Source: Verrucomicrobiota bacterium (GTDB taxonomy: Bacteria > Verrucomicrobiota > Kiritimatiellia > SS1-B-03-39 > UBA6053). Taken from it: 49,899 nucleotides of DNA. Where the stretch lies: assembly GCA_020831635.1 (NCBI GenBank), contig JAFIGC010000026.1, positions 1 through 49,899 on the forward strand, written 5' to 3'. The position numbers and the translations under genes are program-made. This document shows, in pieces, positions 30,391 through 40,354 of the stretch. Every line of letters starts with the position of its first letter. Positions within the stretch are counted from its first letter, which is position 1. The notes under the pieces are model-generated. The model ran no database searches. It had not been told where the DNA came from and saw only the letters and a program-made list of their open reading frames with translations.

Positions 30391-32508
30391 TTAAAAATCC
30401 AGCCGATAGGTGAGCCCGAATTGGGCGGGGTCGCCTTTCATGGTCCAGAGACGGCTGGGGAAGTCGGGGGGTTCCAGACCGAAGAAAAACCCGCGGGTGT
30501 CGTATGCGGTGTCGAGGATGTTCCTGCCCCAGAAGGTGAGGGACCAGGCTTCGGCCCGGTAGCCGAAGCTGGCGTGAACGAGTTCGTAGGGCGAGGTGGT
30601 GTTGTCGTGGCTGTTGGAGAAATGGAATTGATCCTTGCCTTCGACTTCCACGCGGGCGAACCAGTTTTCCGTGAAGGAGATGTCGGTGCCGACGCGGAAG
30701 GTGTAGGAGGGGGCGTGGGACTGTTCGCGTCCTTCGATATTGAGCCTGCCGCCGGCGTCTTGGAAGTTCTTGATTTCCGTCTCCAGGAGACCGAGACTGG
30801 CAAAGAAAGCCAAGTGACGGTTCACGGGGGCGCGTCCTTCGAGTTCCAATCCGTAGTTGGTGCCTTCGGCGGCGTTGTCGGTGAAGAAGGTGAAGGTGGT
30901 GGGATCGGAGGGGTCGGGCTGAATGGAGGTGCCGATTTGCACGTCGCGCCGCCACATGTGGAAGAGGGTCAGGTTGAGGTAGCCCTGCCCTTCGTCCCAT
31001 TGGGTGCCGACGCCGGCTTCGAGATTCCAGATGGTTTCGGGATCGTAGGCGCGGCGTTCGGGGGGAATGTTGGGGTTGGCATTGACACCGCCGCCTTTGA
31101 AGCCGCGACTGATACCCACGAACCCGTGGCTGGCGGGGGTGAATTTGGCCTCCAGGGCCACGCGTCCGCCGGTCATCCAGTCGGAGGTGTCGAAATCCAC
31201 GTCCTGGCTGTCGCTGTAATCGGATCCCCGGAATTCCTGACGCAGGGAGGTGACGAGTTGCAGACCTTCGGCGATGTCGGTGGTGAGTTGTCCGTACCCG
31301 GCGCCGGTGTAGGCCTGGTAGTCGCTTCTCAAGGCGCTGAAGCCGACGTAATCATCGCGCTCTTCCAACCAAGACGCGGCCACGCCCAGACTCCAAGCGG
31401 AACGTCCGCCGAAAATTTTGGCGTCGGGTTTGCCCTGGAAACGGAATTCTTGGGAGGCTTGGTTGCGGACGCGGTCGAGGCGTTCGGTGAAGGAGTAGCG
31501 GTATCCTTCGGCTTCGGGATTGAAGAAGTAGGGAGCGGCGGCCCAGAACTCATCGTTCCCCCAATCGGCGTCGTAGCTGTAGATGGAGCGGGCGCGGGTG
31601 GCGGAGGTGATGGAGATCAGGTCATGACTGTCCGCGCCTTGGTAAAAGGAGCGCAGGGAAAGGCCGCCGAGGCTGAGGGCATCGCGTCCGGGTTCGTCGG
31701 TGAACATGGTGAATCCGTCCCCGCGCGGGGCGAAGGCGTCGTAGCCGTTGTCGTGACGGGTGCCAAGGAGGGTCAGCTCATGGCGCAGGTCGGCGTGGGG
31801 TTCGAAATGCAGTTGGAAGCGTCCGTTGAACTCCAAGCGACGGTTGGTGTTGCTGCGGTCGAGGAAAACATTGTCGCGGAAGCCGTCTTGGGAAAGGGCG
31901 TGCAGGGTCAGGCGATAGGTGAGATCCTCGTTTTCGGGCGACCAGGGGCCGCCGGTGGCGATGCCCGCTTCAAAATAATCGTCGGTGCCGACGGAGAGTT
32001 GGAGTCGGTTGGATTGGAAAGGGGTGGGGGGCGTGCTTTGCATGAGGATCAGGCCGGCCAGGGCTTTGCTGCCATAGACGGTGGCCTGGGGACCGCGCAG
32101 GACATCCACCTGTTGGACGTCGAAAAGCGAGACGGCGCCGGCGAAGCCGGAAAGATCAATTTCATCGAACAGCACCCCCACGGAGAAATTCGGGGGGCCT
32201 TCGCTGGCGAATTGGCTGCGTTCGCCCACGCCGCGCAGTTGCAGGTAGCGGGGACGGGAGGTGCCACCCGCGAAATTGAGGTTGGGGACCATGCCCAAGG
32301 CGTCCTGCAGATGGTGGGCCTCGCGTTCCTGGAGGTCCAGGCTGTCCAGACGCGTGGTGCTGGTGCTGAAAGTGGGCAGGCGGGCTTCGGTGCGGGCGGG
32401 TTGAACCCGCATGGGGGGGAGTTCGGTGACTTCGGTTTCGTCGGCGGTTACGGAATGGCTCAACGCAAGGGCGGAGATCAGAAACAAGGCGGTGGGTTTG
32501 AATTTCAT
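30391..32508 (-). CDS. TonB-dependent outer-membrane receptor, probably for thiamine or a precursor
   Basis: From ATG 32508 the protein has 705 residues. A signal peptide (MKFKPTALFLISALALSHS, cleavage near VTA-DE) is followed by a TonB-box-like stretch (ETEVTELPPMRV). The plug domain (about 60-170) has LQDALGMVPNLNF, RYLQLRGVGERSQF, VGVLFDEIDL, VDVLRGPQATVYGSKALAG. A beta-barrel of alternating strands ends with FGLTYRLDF, with the usual terminal Phe. A longer in-frame start at 32622 would run through the riboswitch and is rejected. The TPP riboswitch 110 bp upstream indicates repression by thiamine pyrophosphate, so thiamine or a pyrimidine/thiazole precursor is the likely cargo (inference). 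No inner-membrane partner is in the window. Confidence 0.9.
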   Translation of the reverse strand: MKFKPTALFLISALALSHSVTADETEVTELPPMRVQPARTEARLPTFSTSTTRLDSLDLQEREAHHLQDALGMVPNLNFAGGTSRPRYLQLRGVGERSQFASEGPPNFSVGVLFDEIDLSGFAGAVSLFDVQQVDVLRGPQATVYGSKALAGLILMQSTPPTPFQSNRLQLSVGTDDYFEAGIATGGPWSPENEDLTYRLTLHALSQDGFRDNVFLDRSNTNRRLEFNGRFQLHFEPHADLRHELTLLGTRHDNGYDAFAPRGDGFTMFTDEPGRDALSLGGLSLRSFYQGADSHDLISITSATRARSIYSYDADWGNDEFWAAAPYFFNPEAEGYRYSFTERLDRVRNQASQEFRFQGKPDAKIFGGRSAWSLGVAASWLEERDDYVGFSALRSDYQAYTGAGYGQLTTDIAEGLQLVTSLRQEFRGSDYSDSQDVDFDTSDWMTGGRVALEAKFTPASHGFVGISRGFKGGGVNANPNIPPERRAYDPETIWNLEAGVGTQWDEGQGYLNLTLFHMWRRDVQIGTSIQPDPSDPTTFTFFTDNAAEGTNYGLELEGRAPVNRHLAFFASLGLLETEIKNFQDAGGRLNIEGREQSHAPSYTFRVGTDISFTENWFARVEVEGKDQFHFSNSHDNTTSPYELVHASFGYRAEAWSLTFWGRNILDTAYDTRGFFFGLEPPDFPSRLWTMKGDPAQFGLTYRLDF

Positions 32509-32618
32509 CTTCTTGGGTGGGTTTGAGGTGAAGGACCAACCGACACAGCGAAGATTCCGGACCCGGGTACCGCGCGCCAAGCACTTTTGTGCGCACACGG
32601 CCTCTTGGGGCTCCGATG

Positions 32619-32709
32619 CCATCCCTACGCCGGTATCATCCGGATCAGGTTCATTGGGTTCGGAGCCATGAAAGCTCCATCTCAGACCTGTGCGCAGGTC
32701 ACCCCATGG
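32619..32709 (-). ncRNA. TPP (thiamine pyrophosphate) riboswitch
   Basis: On the minus strand the region carries the conserved THI-box core: GGGGTGACC...GGTCTGAGATGG (with CTGAGA), then AACCTGATCCGGATGATACC and GGCGTAGGGATGG. These are the invariant stretches of the TPP aptamer (P2/P3 CTGAGA, P4/P5 ACCTGATC, GCGTAGGGA). CCAT (32709-32706) and ATGG (32622-32619) can close P1. Downstream, GCGCAC-AAAA-GTGC (about 32597-32585) could be part of the expression platform. It controls the TonB receptor gene at 30391-32508. Confidence 0.93.
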
Positions 32710-32896
32710 ACTGGAATTGTCATAAGCAAAGGAACGAGGATGGCAAGTTTTACTTCTTCATTTTTTGAGCGGACCCTGAAGCCAAGGTCCAACAGACTGC
32801 TGGAATTCACGAATCCGAGGGAATTATTCTTTAACATTGATGTCCGCTTGGTGTAGGATTCAGGTTAGAATATGCTTTTCCTCGAAATTTAATGCC

Positions 32897-35800
32897 ATGA
32901 AATTTTCCATCCGATTTTGGCCGCGAATTCCCAGTGGCTTTTTTTGCCCCCAAACGCGCTCCCGGACAGGGGTTTTGAGTCTGTGCGCCGTTCTCTTTGC
33001 CGCCTTTCCCGCATGGGCGGGCCCGCCGGACGTGGTGATCAATGAGGTGATGTCGTCCAATGGGTCGGTCATCCACGATGAGGATGGGGACTACGGCGAT
33101 TGGATCGAAATTCTCAACCGGGGGAATGACTCCGTCAATTTGGAGGGTTGGGGGATCAGCGACCGCCTCGACCAGCCTTTCCGCTGGGTCTTTCCTTCTT
33201 TCACGCTGGGGCCTGGAGAACGGGTGCTGGTTTGGGCCACGGGAAAGGACCGCAAAGAGGATCAGGAAGTCAATCCCATCCCGCCCGACGAAATGGAGGG
33301 GCTGGTGGCTTGGTTCAAGGCGGATGCCTTGACCGGTCTTGACCATGGGGAAGCGGTGACGCTCTGGCCGGACCAAAGCGGGTTGGAGAATCACGCCACC
33401 CAAGACGCGGAATTGGCCATGCCCCTGTATCTGGAAAACGTCATCAACGACCTTCCCGCGCTTTCATTCAATGGCAGTTCCCACCAGTTCAGTCTCCCCC
33501 GCGAAACATTTTCCGGGATGGATTCCCTGGAAAATTTCACCTTTTTCGCCTTGGCGAATTGGGAAGGGAAAACCATTTCCGGGATTTGGGGGACGGGGCC
33601 CTCCAACGCCACCTCGGGGAACTTGCACTTCGAAATTAATTCCGGGGGCAGCCTGCGCCTTCGGGTGGCGGGGATGGATTCCATTCAAGCCTCGAATGCG
33701 GTGCAGCCCGGATGGCATCTTTTCGGGGCCAGCCAATTGTCAAACGACGATGATCCCGTGTCCCGGGTGTTTGTGGATGGTCAAATCGTGGGCACCCGCT
33801 TCGAGGACACCGGGAATTCCGCTCTGGCCGAATACGGTGGGTTTTTTCTTGGAAATTCCCACAATTCCCAGCGTAATTTTGAGGGCGCGATCGCCGAGGT
33901 GATTTTGTTCAATCGGGCGCTGGAAACCGGAGAACGTCTCGGCATTGAGGACTATCTCAACATCAAGTACGGACGAAGCTCCCCGGACAGTGCCACGCCG
34001 CCGCTCCATACGAATTTCAGCATTTCTTCCGAAGGCGAGCCGCTGGTGCTCACCCGTCCCGATGGCGGGATTGCGGACCAGATTCCGCCCCAATGGATTC
34101 CCCGGGACCGTTCGTATGGGCGCTTTCCCGATGGCGGGGAGGATTTCGCTTGGTTCATGGACCCCAGCCCGGGCGCGGAAAATACGGCCCCGGCCTATTC
34201 CGCACCCTTGCCCCCGCCCACGTTTTCCCATGCGCGGGGCTTTTATGGTCAGTCTTTTCATTTGTCCCTGAGTCATGCGGATGAAGAGGCCGAACTTTAT
34301 TTCACCACCGATGGATCCGAACCCACGGAAAGCGGGGGGACGCTGTACACCGAACCGATCCCGATCAACGCCACTAGCACGATCCGGGCAGCGGCCCTGA
34401 AGCCCGGCGCTTTGCCCGTCCCCGAAATCATGACCCACAGCTATTTCTTTTTGGACGATGTGCTGGCGCAACGCGACGACCCCGCCAGCCTCGGCATGCC
34501 CGAAAACTGGGGCTCCTGGTCCGCGACCCATTACGGGTTTACCGAGGAGGTTGTGCACGACCCCGCCTACGCGCCCCTCATGTATGACGTCATGACCGCC
34601 GTGCCCACTTTGTCGCTGGTGATCGACATGGAGGATATGTTTGACGATGACACCGGCATTTACGCCAACCGCACCCGCAAAGGAGTGGCCTGGGAGCGTC
34701 CGGTTTCCGTGGAATTGATTTATCCCGATAACACCCGGGGCCGGAACTTTCACATCAACGCCGGTCTGCGCGCCCAGGGCGGAGCCAGCCGCCAAGTCGC
34801 GCGCACCCCCAAAGGCTCCCTGCGGTTGTTGTTCAAAGGCATTTACGGATCCACGCGCATGAATGAACCGTTTTTCAAAAACGCGGGGTCCGCTCTGGAG
34901 GAATTCAACACCATCACCCTGCGCTCGGAGTACAACAACGAGTGGCTGCACCCCAACGGAATTGGCGGCGGAAACCAACGCGCCCGGGGGCAATACGTCC
35001 GCGACCCCTTCATTCGTTTTTCGCAGGTGGCGATGAGCGGGTCTGGATCGCGAAGCAAACACGTCCACCTCTACATCAATGGCGTGTATTGGGGGCTGTA
35101 CAATCCTTCCATGCGGATCGATGCCGCGTTTGCCGCCTCCCATTTCGGGGGCGAACGGGAGGATTGGGACGCGCGGACACAAAACGGGCTTCGCGATGGC
35201 AATGCAAATGCTTGGAATGCCATGCAACAATTTATCGACAATGCGGATTTCTCGAATGCGCAGGATTACGAAACCTTCGTCCAAGAACACATCGACCTGC
35301 CCCAGTATATTGACTACATGATCGTAAATTTGTGGTCGGGCATGCACGATTGGCCCCACAACAATTGGAATGCGGTCCGTCGAAGGGAACCGGGCGCGGG
35401 ATGGAAGTTTTTTTGCTGGGACTCGGAGCGGTCCATGGAAGGACTCCATGACAACCGGGTGGATGTCTATCATCACGCCGCCCGGCCGTACGATGCCATG
35501 CGCGCGAATCCCGAATTTCGCCTGAAATTTGCCGATCATGTCCATCGCCACATGTTCAACGGCGGGGAACTGACCCCCGAACGCGCCATTGCCCGTTACG
35601 CGGCCCTCGCGAAAACCGTGGAACTGGCCGTGATTGCCGAATCCGCCCGCTGGGGCAACTACCGCCGGGACAAGCATCAAGTGGATGGCCCGCACGAATT
35701 ATATACCCGTGACGATCAATGGCTGCTGGAATATCACCGTTTGGTGAATAATTACCTGCCCCAACGCACCGGGGTGGTGTTGCAACAATTCCGCAACGCC

Positions 35801-38800
35801 GGACTGTATCCCCAGGTGGACGCGCCCTCCTTTCATCAACACGGCGGGGCCCTGGCGCTGGGCGAAGACCTGGAAATCACTGCCCCGGAGGGTGAAATCC
35901 GGTACACATTGGACGAGAGCGATCCCCGTGATCCGGATGCCGTGACTTACACGGAACCGATCTCTCTGGAAGCCCCCGCCACCGTGAAAGCCCGCGTCTG
36001 GCACAACGGGGAATGGAGCGCCCTGCTGGAGGCCTATTTCGAACCCGCGGAATACGTGCCCCTGCCGCTGCACGGCTGGGATTTCGAAGATCCGGAGACC
36101 TTTCTTTCGCCATCCGTTTCCCTTCTGCCCGGCACGCTGAAGGTTGTCCCCGGGCCCGAAGAGGATGTGTTTCGCAATGATCCCGCCCAAGATTTCGAAA
36201 CCGCCCATCTGCGGATCAACCATCCGATCGGGAAAGAGATGATTCTCAGTCTCCCCACCACGGGATATGACAACATTCGTTTCGAGTTCCTCACCCGCCG
36301 CTCCGGACAGGGCGCGGGACTGCAGAACCTCTCCTACAGCCTCAACGGCGGCACGGATTGGGTCGAATGGGCCCTCTATCCGATTTACAACGATAGCCCG
36401 CAGCCGAGGAGCTTTGACTTTTCCGGGATCGCCGGGAGCAGTGACAACCCGGACTTCGCCGTCCGCATCACTTTTGCGCAAGGAGAGGGGGGCACCGCGG
36501 GCAACAATCGCTTTGACGACGTGATGCTCTGGGGGACCCCGATGGACCCTGCTTCCGCGCCGCTGATGGTCGATGACGAGACGGTGCCGGAAATGCGAAC
36601 CCTGCTCGCGGGCCAGCCGGTTTCCATGGATGTTTCCACTTGGTTTTTGAATGCCGGGGGCACGCCCTTGGACTATTTGGTCGAAGTTTCGGATGCCGGC
36701 GTTTTGCAGGTGTCCCTGAACGGGGATGAATTGACCTTCACGCCCCTCAAGGCGGGCGAGAGCCTTCTCACCGTCACCGCCTCTCGGGACGGCCAACCGC
36801 CCGTGGCCGCGCAAACCCGCGTGTTGGTGCATCCCACCCCACATTCCCTCCAATCAAGCAATTACCACTTCAATCACTGGGACGCGGAGACGCCCGCCGG
36901 TGTGTATCCCGATCACATGCTCTTTCTTCAAAGTGAGGTTGGCGATCCCGGCTTTTTCACCCCGCTGAACCGCGCTTACGCAATTCCGTCCGAAGATGCC
37001 GCCGATCCCGTGGACACGGCATTTCCGTACGCGGCCACCAGCCGCACCCGCATCAACGGATTGGGAGAAAGCGGCCTTGCCCTGATCAACACTGGCAGGG
37101 GACGAGATCTGGGCGCGGCCGTGCTCTCTTTGGACACTACGAATGTCAGCGACATCCGTGTCACCTGGCTGGCCGGCACCCTGTTGCCCAACCAACGCGA
37201 ATACGCCCTCCGGCTGCAGTACCGCACCTCCCCCGACGCGGACTGGTCCAATGTCTTGCACAAAGGACTGCCCGTGGAATATGTGCGTAATCCTTCGGAG
37301 GGACATACCCGCCTGATGGGGCCTGTGAGACTCCCGCAGGCACTCGAAAACCTGCCTTTTGTGCAATTGCAGTGGCGATATTATCATGTGTCCGGCGATT
37401 CCGGTCCCCGGGCGCAATTGCGCTTGGATGAAATCGCGGTCACCACCGCCGAGAACCCCCTGGTGTCGGATGGCTTTGTGTTTGACGGATTGTCCAAAGC
37501 GCTCTCCAGCGAAGGGATTCCCCCGTTTTCGGTGCGGGTCGTGGATGCCGAAGGCATTTGGGTCTCCGATTTTCAGGGGGAAATCACCCTTTCCCTGCAG
37601 GGCAGCGGCACTTTGGACGGCACCTTGATCGCGGATGCCGTGGACGGGATCGCTTGGTTTGACGACCTGACCTGGGACGGCATCGGGGCCTTCACCCTGT
37701 TGGCCGAAGCGTCCGGCGTACCAAGTTCGACGAGCCCCGAACTGCGTCGGGTGCGGATGATTCCCCTGATGACGCCGCGTTTTCAGCAGGGCGAGCAGGA
37801 TGAACTCGGGGACAATCTAAATCGAGAGCCCTTCGCCTGGCGCATCCGCCTGCAGGGGCTCGCCCCCGGTTCCGCTTACGGTTATGGCAACCGCATGATT
37901 TACGACGATATGGATTCGGATCCCGCCTCCAATGGCGCGGGCAATTTCATCCTGATCCCCGAAGAAGCGGGCGCCCCCTATGTGCGCAGCACCTCATTTC
38001 CACGCTTTGAAGAAGGCGACCTCAACAGCCGTCATGCCCGACTCACCGCCGATGCCCAGGGGGAATGGGAAGGTTGGCTGATCACGGAACCCTCGGGCAA
38101 TCCGCGCTTCGCCCCCGGAAACGTCCTGCGGCCCCTGTTGATGTTGAATGACCCCACCCTTGAAGCCACCTGGTACCTGCGCGGTTCCGACACCCTCGAG
38201 GTGCTGGAACTGGGCGACATGCCGCACCAAGCCAGCGCCCTGTATGGTCGTACGGAGTCGTCCGCCAAATTCGTGGCTCTCCACGACAACGTGCAAGGCG
38301 AGGGGCGTCCCCTGGCGATCACCCATGTCGAGGCGGGCGGATCGGAATTCGACGACCGTTACGCCGCGTTTTATGAGGAAGTGGTGGCCGGAAATCCGGG
38401 CGTGTGGGGTGCCCTGATCCCCAATGAACTTGCCGAAGGGGTCAAACGCATTTCGTTTCTCGATGTTCACGGTAATGAAGTGGACGCCCTCGTCTACGAG
38501 GACGGCGCGCCGCAAACGGTAATGGCCTCGGGCGGTTCCGCCGCCGTGTGGCTGCCCGAAACTTCCGAATATCATTTCCTGCCGCCCGGGGACGGACGAT
38601 GGGATGCTACCCATCACTGGAGTACCGGTGCCGTACCCAATGCCGTGGGCCTGCGCGTGTATATGGGCGCGCCCGTGAGCGGAAACCGGGAAATCGTTTT
38701 GCCCGAAGGCCTTGATGTGACCGTCGGGGAAATGATCTTCACCAACGGTGCCTACCGCAATCGGATTTCAGGATTGGGCACATTGACCTTTCAAACCGAG

Positions 38801-40354
38801 GCCTCGGAAACGTCCGCCCTGATTCGGGTGACCGATGCCGGGGAAGGATTCGCCGAATTTGATTTGGACGGTTCCGTGACCCTGATGTCCAACCTCCTTC
38901 TGGACACCCAAGTGGTGGAAATCGGGCCGGACATGCCGGAATTTGGCGCCGTACGCCTGCGGGGCGAATGGGTGGGACCCGGGAGCCTCGCGAAAACCGG
39001 TCCCGGGGTGGCCTCGGTCACGGGGGCCGGGAAAGGTTTCACCGGAGAGTTGCGGATTCAGGAAGGCGTTTTGCGGATCACGGAAAACGCCACCCCGGGG
39101 CAAATCGAGGCCGTGGTTGTGGAACCCGGCGGACAATTGCGTCTGGTTTCCGAAGGGGAGGGCCGCACCTATGCGTTTGGCGGCAGCCTGCATCTCGCGG
39201 GTATGGGACGAAATCCCGACGATGTGCCCGAGGGCGATCAGCGCGGCATTCTCGGTGCCCTGCGTTTGGATCCTTCCGGCAACGGCAATGAAGGACTCGT
39301 TCCCGCGAATATTGTTTTGCAGGGCGAAACCGTATCCCTGCACGTCGATGGAACCGGAAATACCCTGGACCTACAGGGGACGGTGTCCGGAAATGCCACC
39401 CTTTCAAAATCAGGCGGCGGCTCCTTGATCCTCTCGGGTACGGGCGCGGATCCCATGCCCATTTCCCTCGCAAACGGCGAACTGCGCGTCAACGGAGATT
39501 TCGCGAACAGCGCCGTGTCTATCGATGAAAATGGCGTGCTTTCCGGAAGCGGACATCTCGGGACCCTCTCTGGTTTGGGTCAAGTGGTCCTCCATGCCGG
39601 CGATCTGCTCAGCGTGGAAAGCGTGAACGGACTGAATTACCGTTTTCAGCCAGGTGCCCTCTTGCGCTTGCGGGCCGATCCGCCCTTCGTGGCCGGATTC
39701 AATGCCGCCAACCAAATCACCCTGATCCATCCCGATCTTGCCTACGAAGGCCAAAGCCATCGCGCCGCTTTCTTTTCGGATGTGGCCGCGAATTCAGTCC
39801 CAAGTGTGCAAAACGCGGACTGGACCTTTCTGGCCCTGGATGAAAAAGGCCAGGAAACGCCCGTTTCCGTGATCCCGGAAATCCGAGCCGTCGCCCATAC
39901 CTTGCAAGTCGATGCCGGGCCGGTGCACGGCGGGATTCTGCGATTTGATTTTGGGCCCGACGCGCCCGGCGGATATATGGAATGGGCCAACACCCATTTC
40001 ACCGCCGCCGAACTGGAGGACGAAAACATCAGTGGTCCCCCCGCTCAACCACAGGGGGACCATGTCGCAAACGCCTTGAAATACATTCTGGGGGTGCCGC
40101 CGAACACCGAAGTGACCCCGGATCATTTGCCCGCAATCGTCATGACCCCCGAAAAAGGCCTGGTATTCAGATATACCCGGCATCGTTTGTTTCCCGGGCC
40201 CTTTCCCCTCTCCGAATCCGCGGATTTCTTGGGGGACCCCGAAAGCTGGCAGCCCGCAGCCCCCGGATATTCGCATGAACATCCGCCGTGGATCATCGAA
40301 CACATCGAGATCCCTCCACAGGTGCCCATGCGTTTTTTCCGTTTGAGTTACTGA
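32897..40354 (+). CDS. Giant surface protein: lamin-tail, LamG, CotH kinase-like, autotransporter-strand repeats
   Basis: From ATG 32897 (an earlier ATG at 32837 would bury the signal peptide) the protein has 2,485 residues. Order: signal peptide; lamin-tail domain (about 47-115, VINEVMSSNGS, GDYGDWIEILNR); LamG-like (133-357, GLVAWFKADALTG); chitobiase-C-like (about 450-520, LYFTTDGSEPTESGG); CotH spore-coat/kinase-like domain (about 568-845, KGSLRLLFKGIYG, LRSEYNNEWLHP, HLYINGVYWGLYN, FFCWDSERSM); a second chitobiase-C-like unit (about 983-1050); long beta-rich region; autotransporter-associated strand repeats (about 2028-2065 and 2165-2236, KTGPGVASVTGAG, KSGGGSLILSG); and a C-terminal domain ending FFRLSY. 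CotH proteins are protein kinases in spores; here it is probably an extracellular adhesin or glycan-binding protein. Its last 7 bp overlap the next gene. Confidence 0.85.
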   Translation: MKFSIRFWPRIPSGFFCPQTRSRTGVLSLCAVLFAAFPAWAGPPDVVINEVMSSNGSVIHDEDGDYGDWIEILNRGNDSVNLEGWGISDRLDQPFRWVFPSFTLGPGERVLVWATGKDRKEDQEVNPIPPDEMEGLVAWFKADALTGLDHGEAVTLWPDQSGLENHATQDAELAMPLYLENVINDLPALSFNGSSHQFSLPRETFSGMDSLENFTFFALANWEGKTISGIWGTGPSNATSGNLHFEINSGGSLRLRVAGMDSIQASNAVQPGWHLFGASQLSNDDDPVSRVFVDGQIVGTRFEDTGNSALAEYGGFFLGNSHNSQRNFEGAIAEVILFNRALETGERLGIEDYLNIKYGRSSPDSATPPLHTNFSISSEGEPLVLTRPDGGIADQIPPQWIPRDRSYGRFPDGGEDFAWFMDPSPGAENTAPAYSAPLPPPTFSHARGFYGQSFHLSLSHADEEAELYFTTDGSEPTESGGTLYTEPIPINATSTIRAAALKPGALPVPEIMTHSYFFLDDVLAQRDDPASLGMPENWGSWSATHYGFTEEVVHDPAYAPLMYDVMTAVPTLSLVIDMEDMFDDDTGIYANRTRKGVAWERPVSVELIYPDNTRGRNFHINAGLRAQGGASRQVARTPKGSLRLLFKGIYGSTRMNEPFFKNAGSALEEFNTITLRSEYNNEWLHPNGIGGGNQRARGQYVRDPFIRFSQVAMSGSGSRSKHVHLYINGVYWGLYNPSMRIDAAFAASHFGGEREDWDARTQNGLRDGNANAWNAMQQFIDNADFSNAQDYETFVQEHIDLPQYIDYMIVNLWSGMHDWPHNNWNAVRRREPGAGWKFFCWDSERSMEGLHDNRVDVYHHAARPYDAMRANPEFRLKFADHVHRHMFNGGELTPERAIARYAALAKTVELAVIAESARWGNYRRDKHQVDGPHELYTRDDQWLLEYHRLVNNYLPQRTGVVLQQFRNAGLYPQVDAPSFHQHGGALALGEDLEITAPEGEIRYTLDESDPRDPDAVTYTEPISLEAPATVKARVWHNGEWSALLEAYFEPAEYVPLPLHGWDFEDPETFLSPSVSLLPGTLKVVPGPEEDVFRNDPAQDFETAHLRINHPIGKEMILSLPTTGYDNIRFEFLTRRSGQGAGLQNLSYSLNGGTDWVEWALYPIYNDSPQPRSFDFSGIAGSSDNPDFAVRITFAQGEGGTAGNNRFDDVMLWGTPMDPASAPLMVDDETVPEMRTLLAGQPVSMDVSTWFLNAGGTPLDYLVEVSDAGVLQVSLNGDELTFTPLKAGESLLTVTASRDGQPPVAAQTRVLVHPTPHSLQSSNYHFNHWDAETPAGVYPDHMLFLQSEVGDPGFFTPLNRAYAIPSEDAADPVDTAFPYAATSRTRINGLGESGLALINTGRGRDLGAAVLSLDTTNVSDIRVTWLAGTLLPNQREYALRLQYRTSPDADWSNVLHKGLPVEYVRNPSEGHTRLMGPVRLPQALENLPFVQLQWRYYHVSGDSGPRAQLRLDEIAVTTAENPLVSDGFVFDGLSKALSSEGIPPFSVRVVDAEGIWVSDFQGEITLSLQGSGTLDGTLIADAVDGIAWFDDLTWDGIGAFTLLAEASGVPSSTSPELRRVRMIPLMTPRFQQGEQDELGDNLNREPFAWRIRLQGLAPGSAYGYGNRMIYDDMDSDPASNGAGNFILIPEEAGAPYVRSTSFPRFEEGDLNSRHARLTADAQGEWEGWLITEPSGNPRFAPGNVLRPLLMLNDPTLEATWYLRGSDTLEVLELGDMPHQASALYGRTESSAKFVALHDNVQGEGRPLAITHVEAGGSEFDDRYAAFYEEVVAGNPGVWGALIPNELAEGVKRISFLDVHGNEVDALVYEDGAPQTVMASGGSAAVWLPETSEYHFLPPGDGRWDATHHWSTGAVPNAVGLRVYMGAPVSGNREIVLPEGLDVTVGEMIFTNGAYRNRISGLGTLTFQTEASETSALIRVTDAGEGFAEFDLDGSVTLMSNLLLDTQVVEIGPDMPEFGAVRLRGEWVGPGSLAKTGPGVASVTGAGKGFTGELRIQEGVLRITENATPGQIEAVVVEPGGQLRLVSEGEGRTYAFGGSLHLAGMGRNPDDVPEGDQRGILGALRLDPSGNGNEGLVPANIVLQGETVSLHVDGTGNTLDLQGTVSGNATLSKSGGGSLILSGTGADPMPISLANGELRVNGDFANSAVSIDENGVLSGSGHLGTLSGLGQVVLHAGDLLSVESVNGLNYRFQPGALLRLRADPPFVAGFNAANQITLIHPDLAYEGQSHRAAFFSDVAANSVPSVQNADWTFLALDEKGQETPVSVIPEIRAVAHTLQVDAGPVHGGILRFDFGPDAPGGYMEWANTHFTAAELEDENISGPPAQPQGDHVANALKYILGVPPNTEVTPDHLPAIVMTPEKGLVFRYTRHRLFPGPFPLSESADFLGDPESWQPAAPGYSHEHPPWIIEHIEIPPQVPMRFFRLSY

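Noticed and set aside
30421-32526. 701-codon plus-strand open frame
   Set aside because: It is antisense to the TonB receptor, with a Gly/Val-rich shadow composition.
33740-35695. 651-codon minus-strand open frame
   Set aside because: It is antisense to the CotH/LamG gene, which has clear domains; no homology or signal is visible in this frame.
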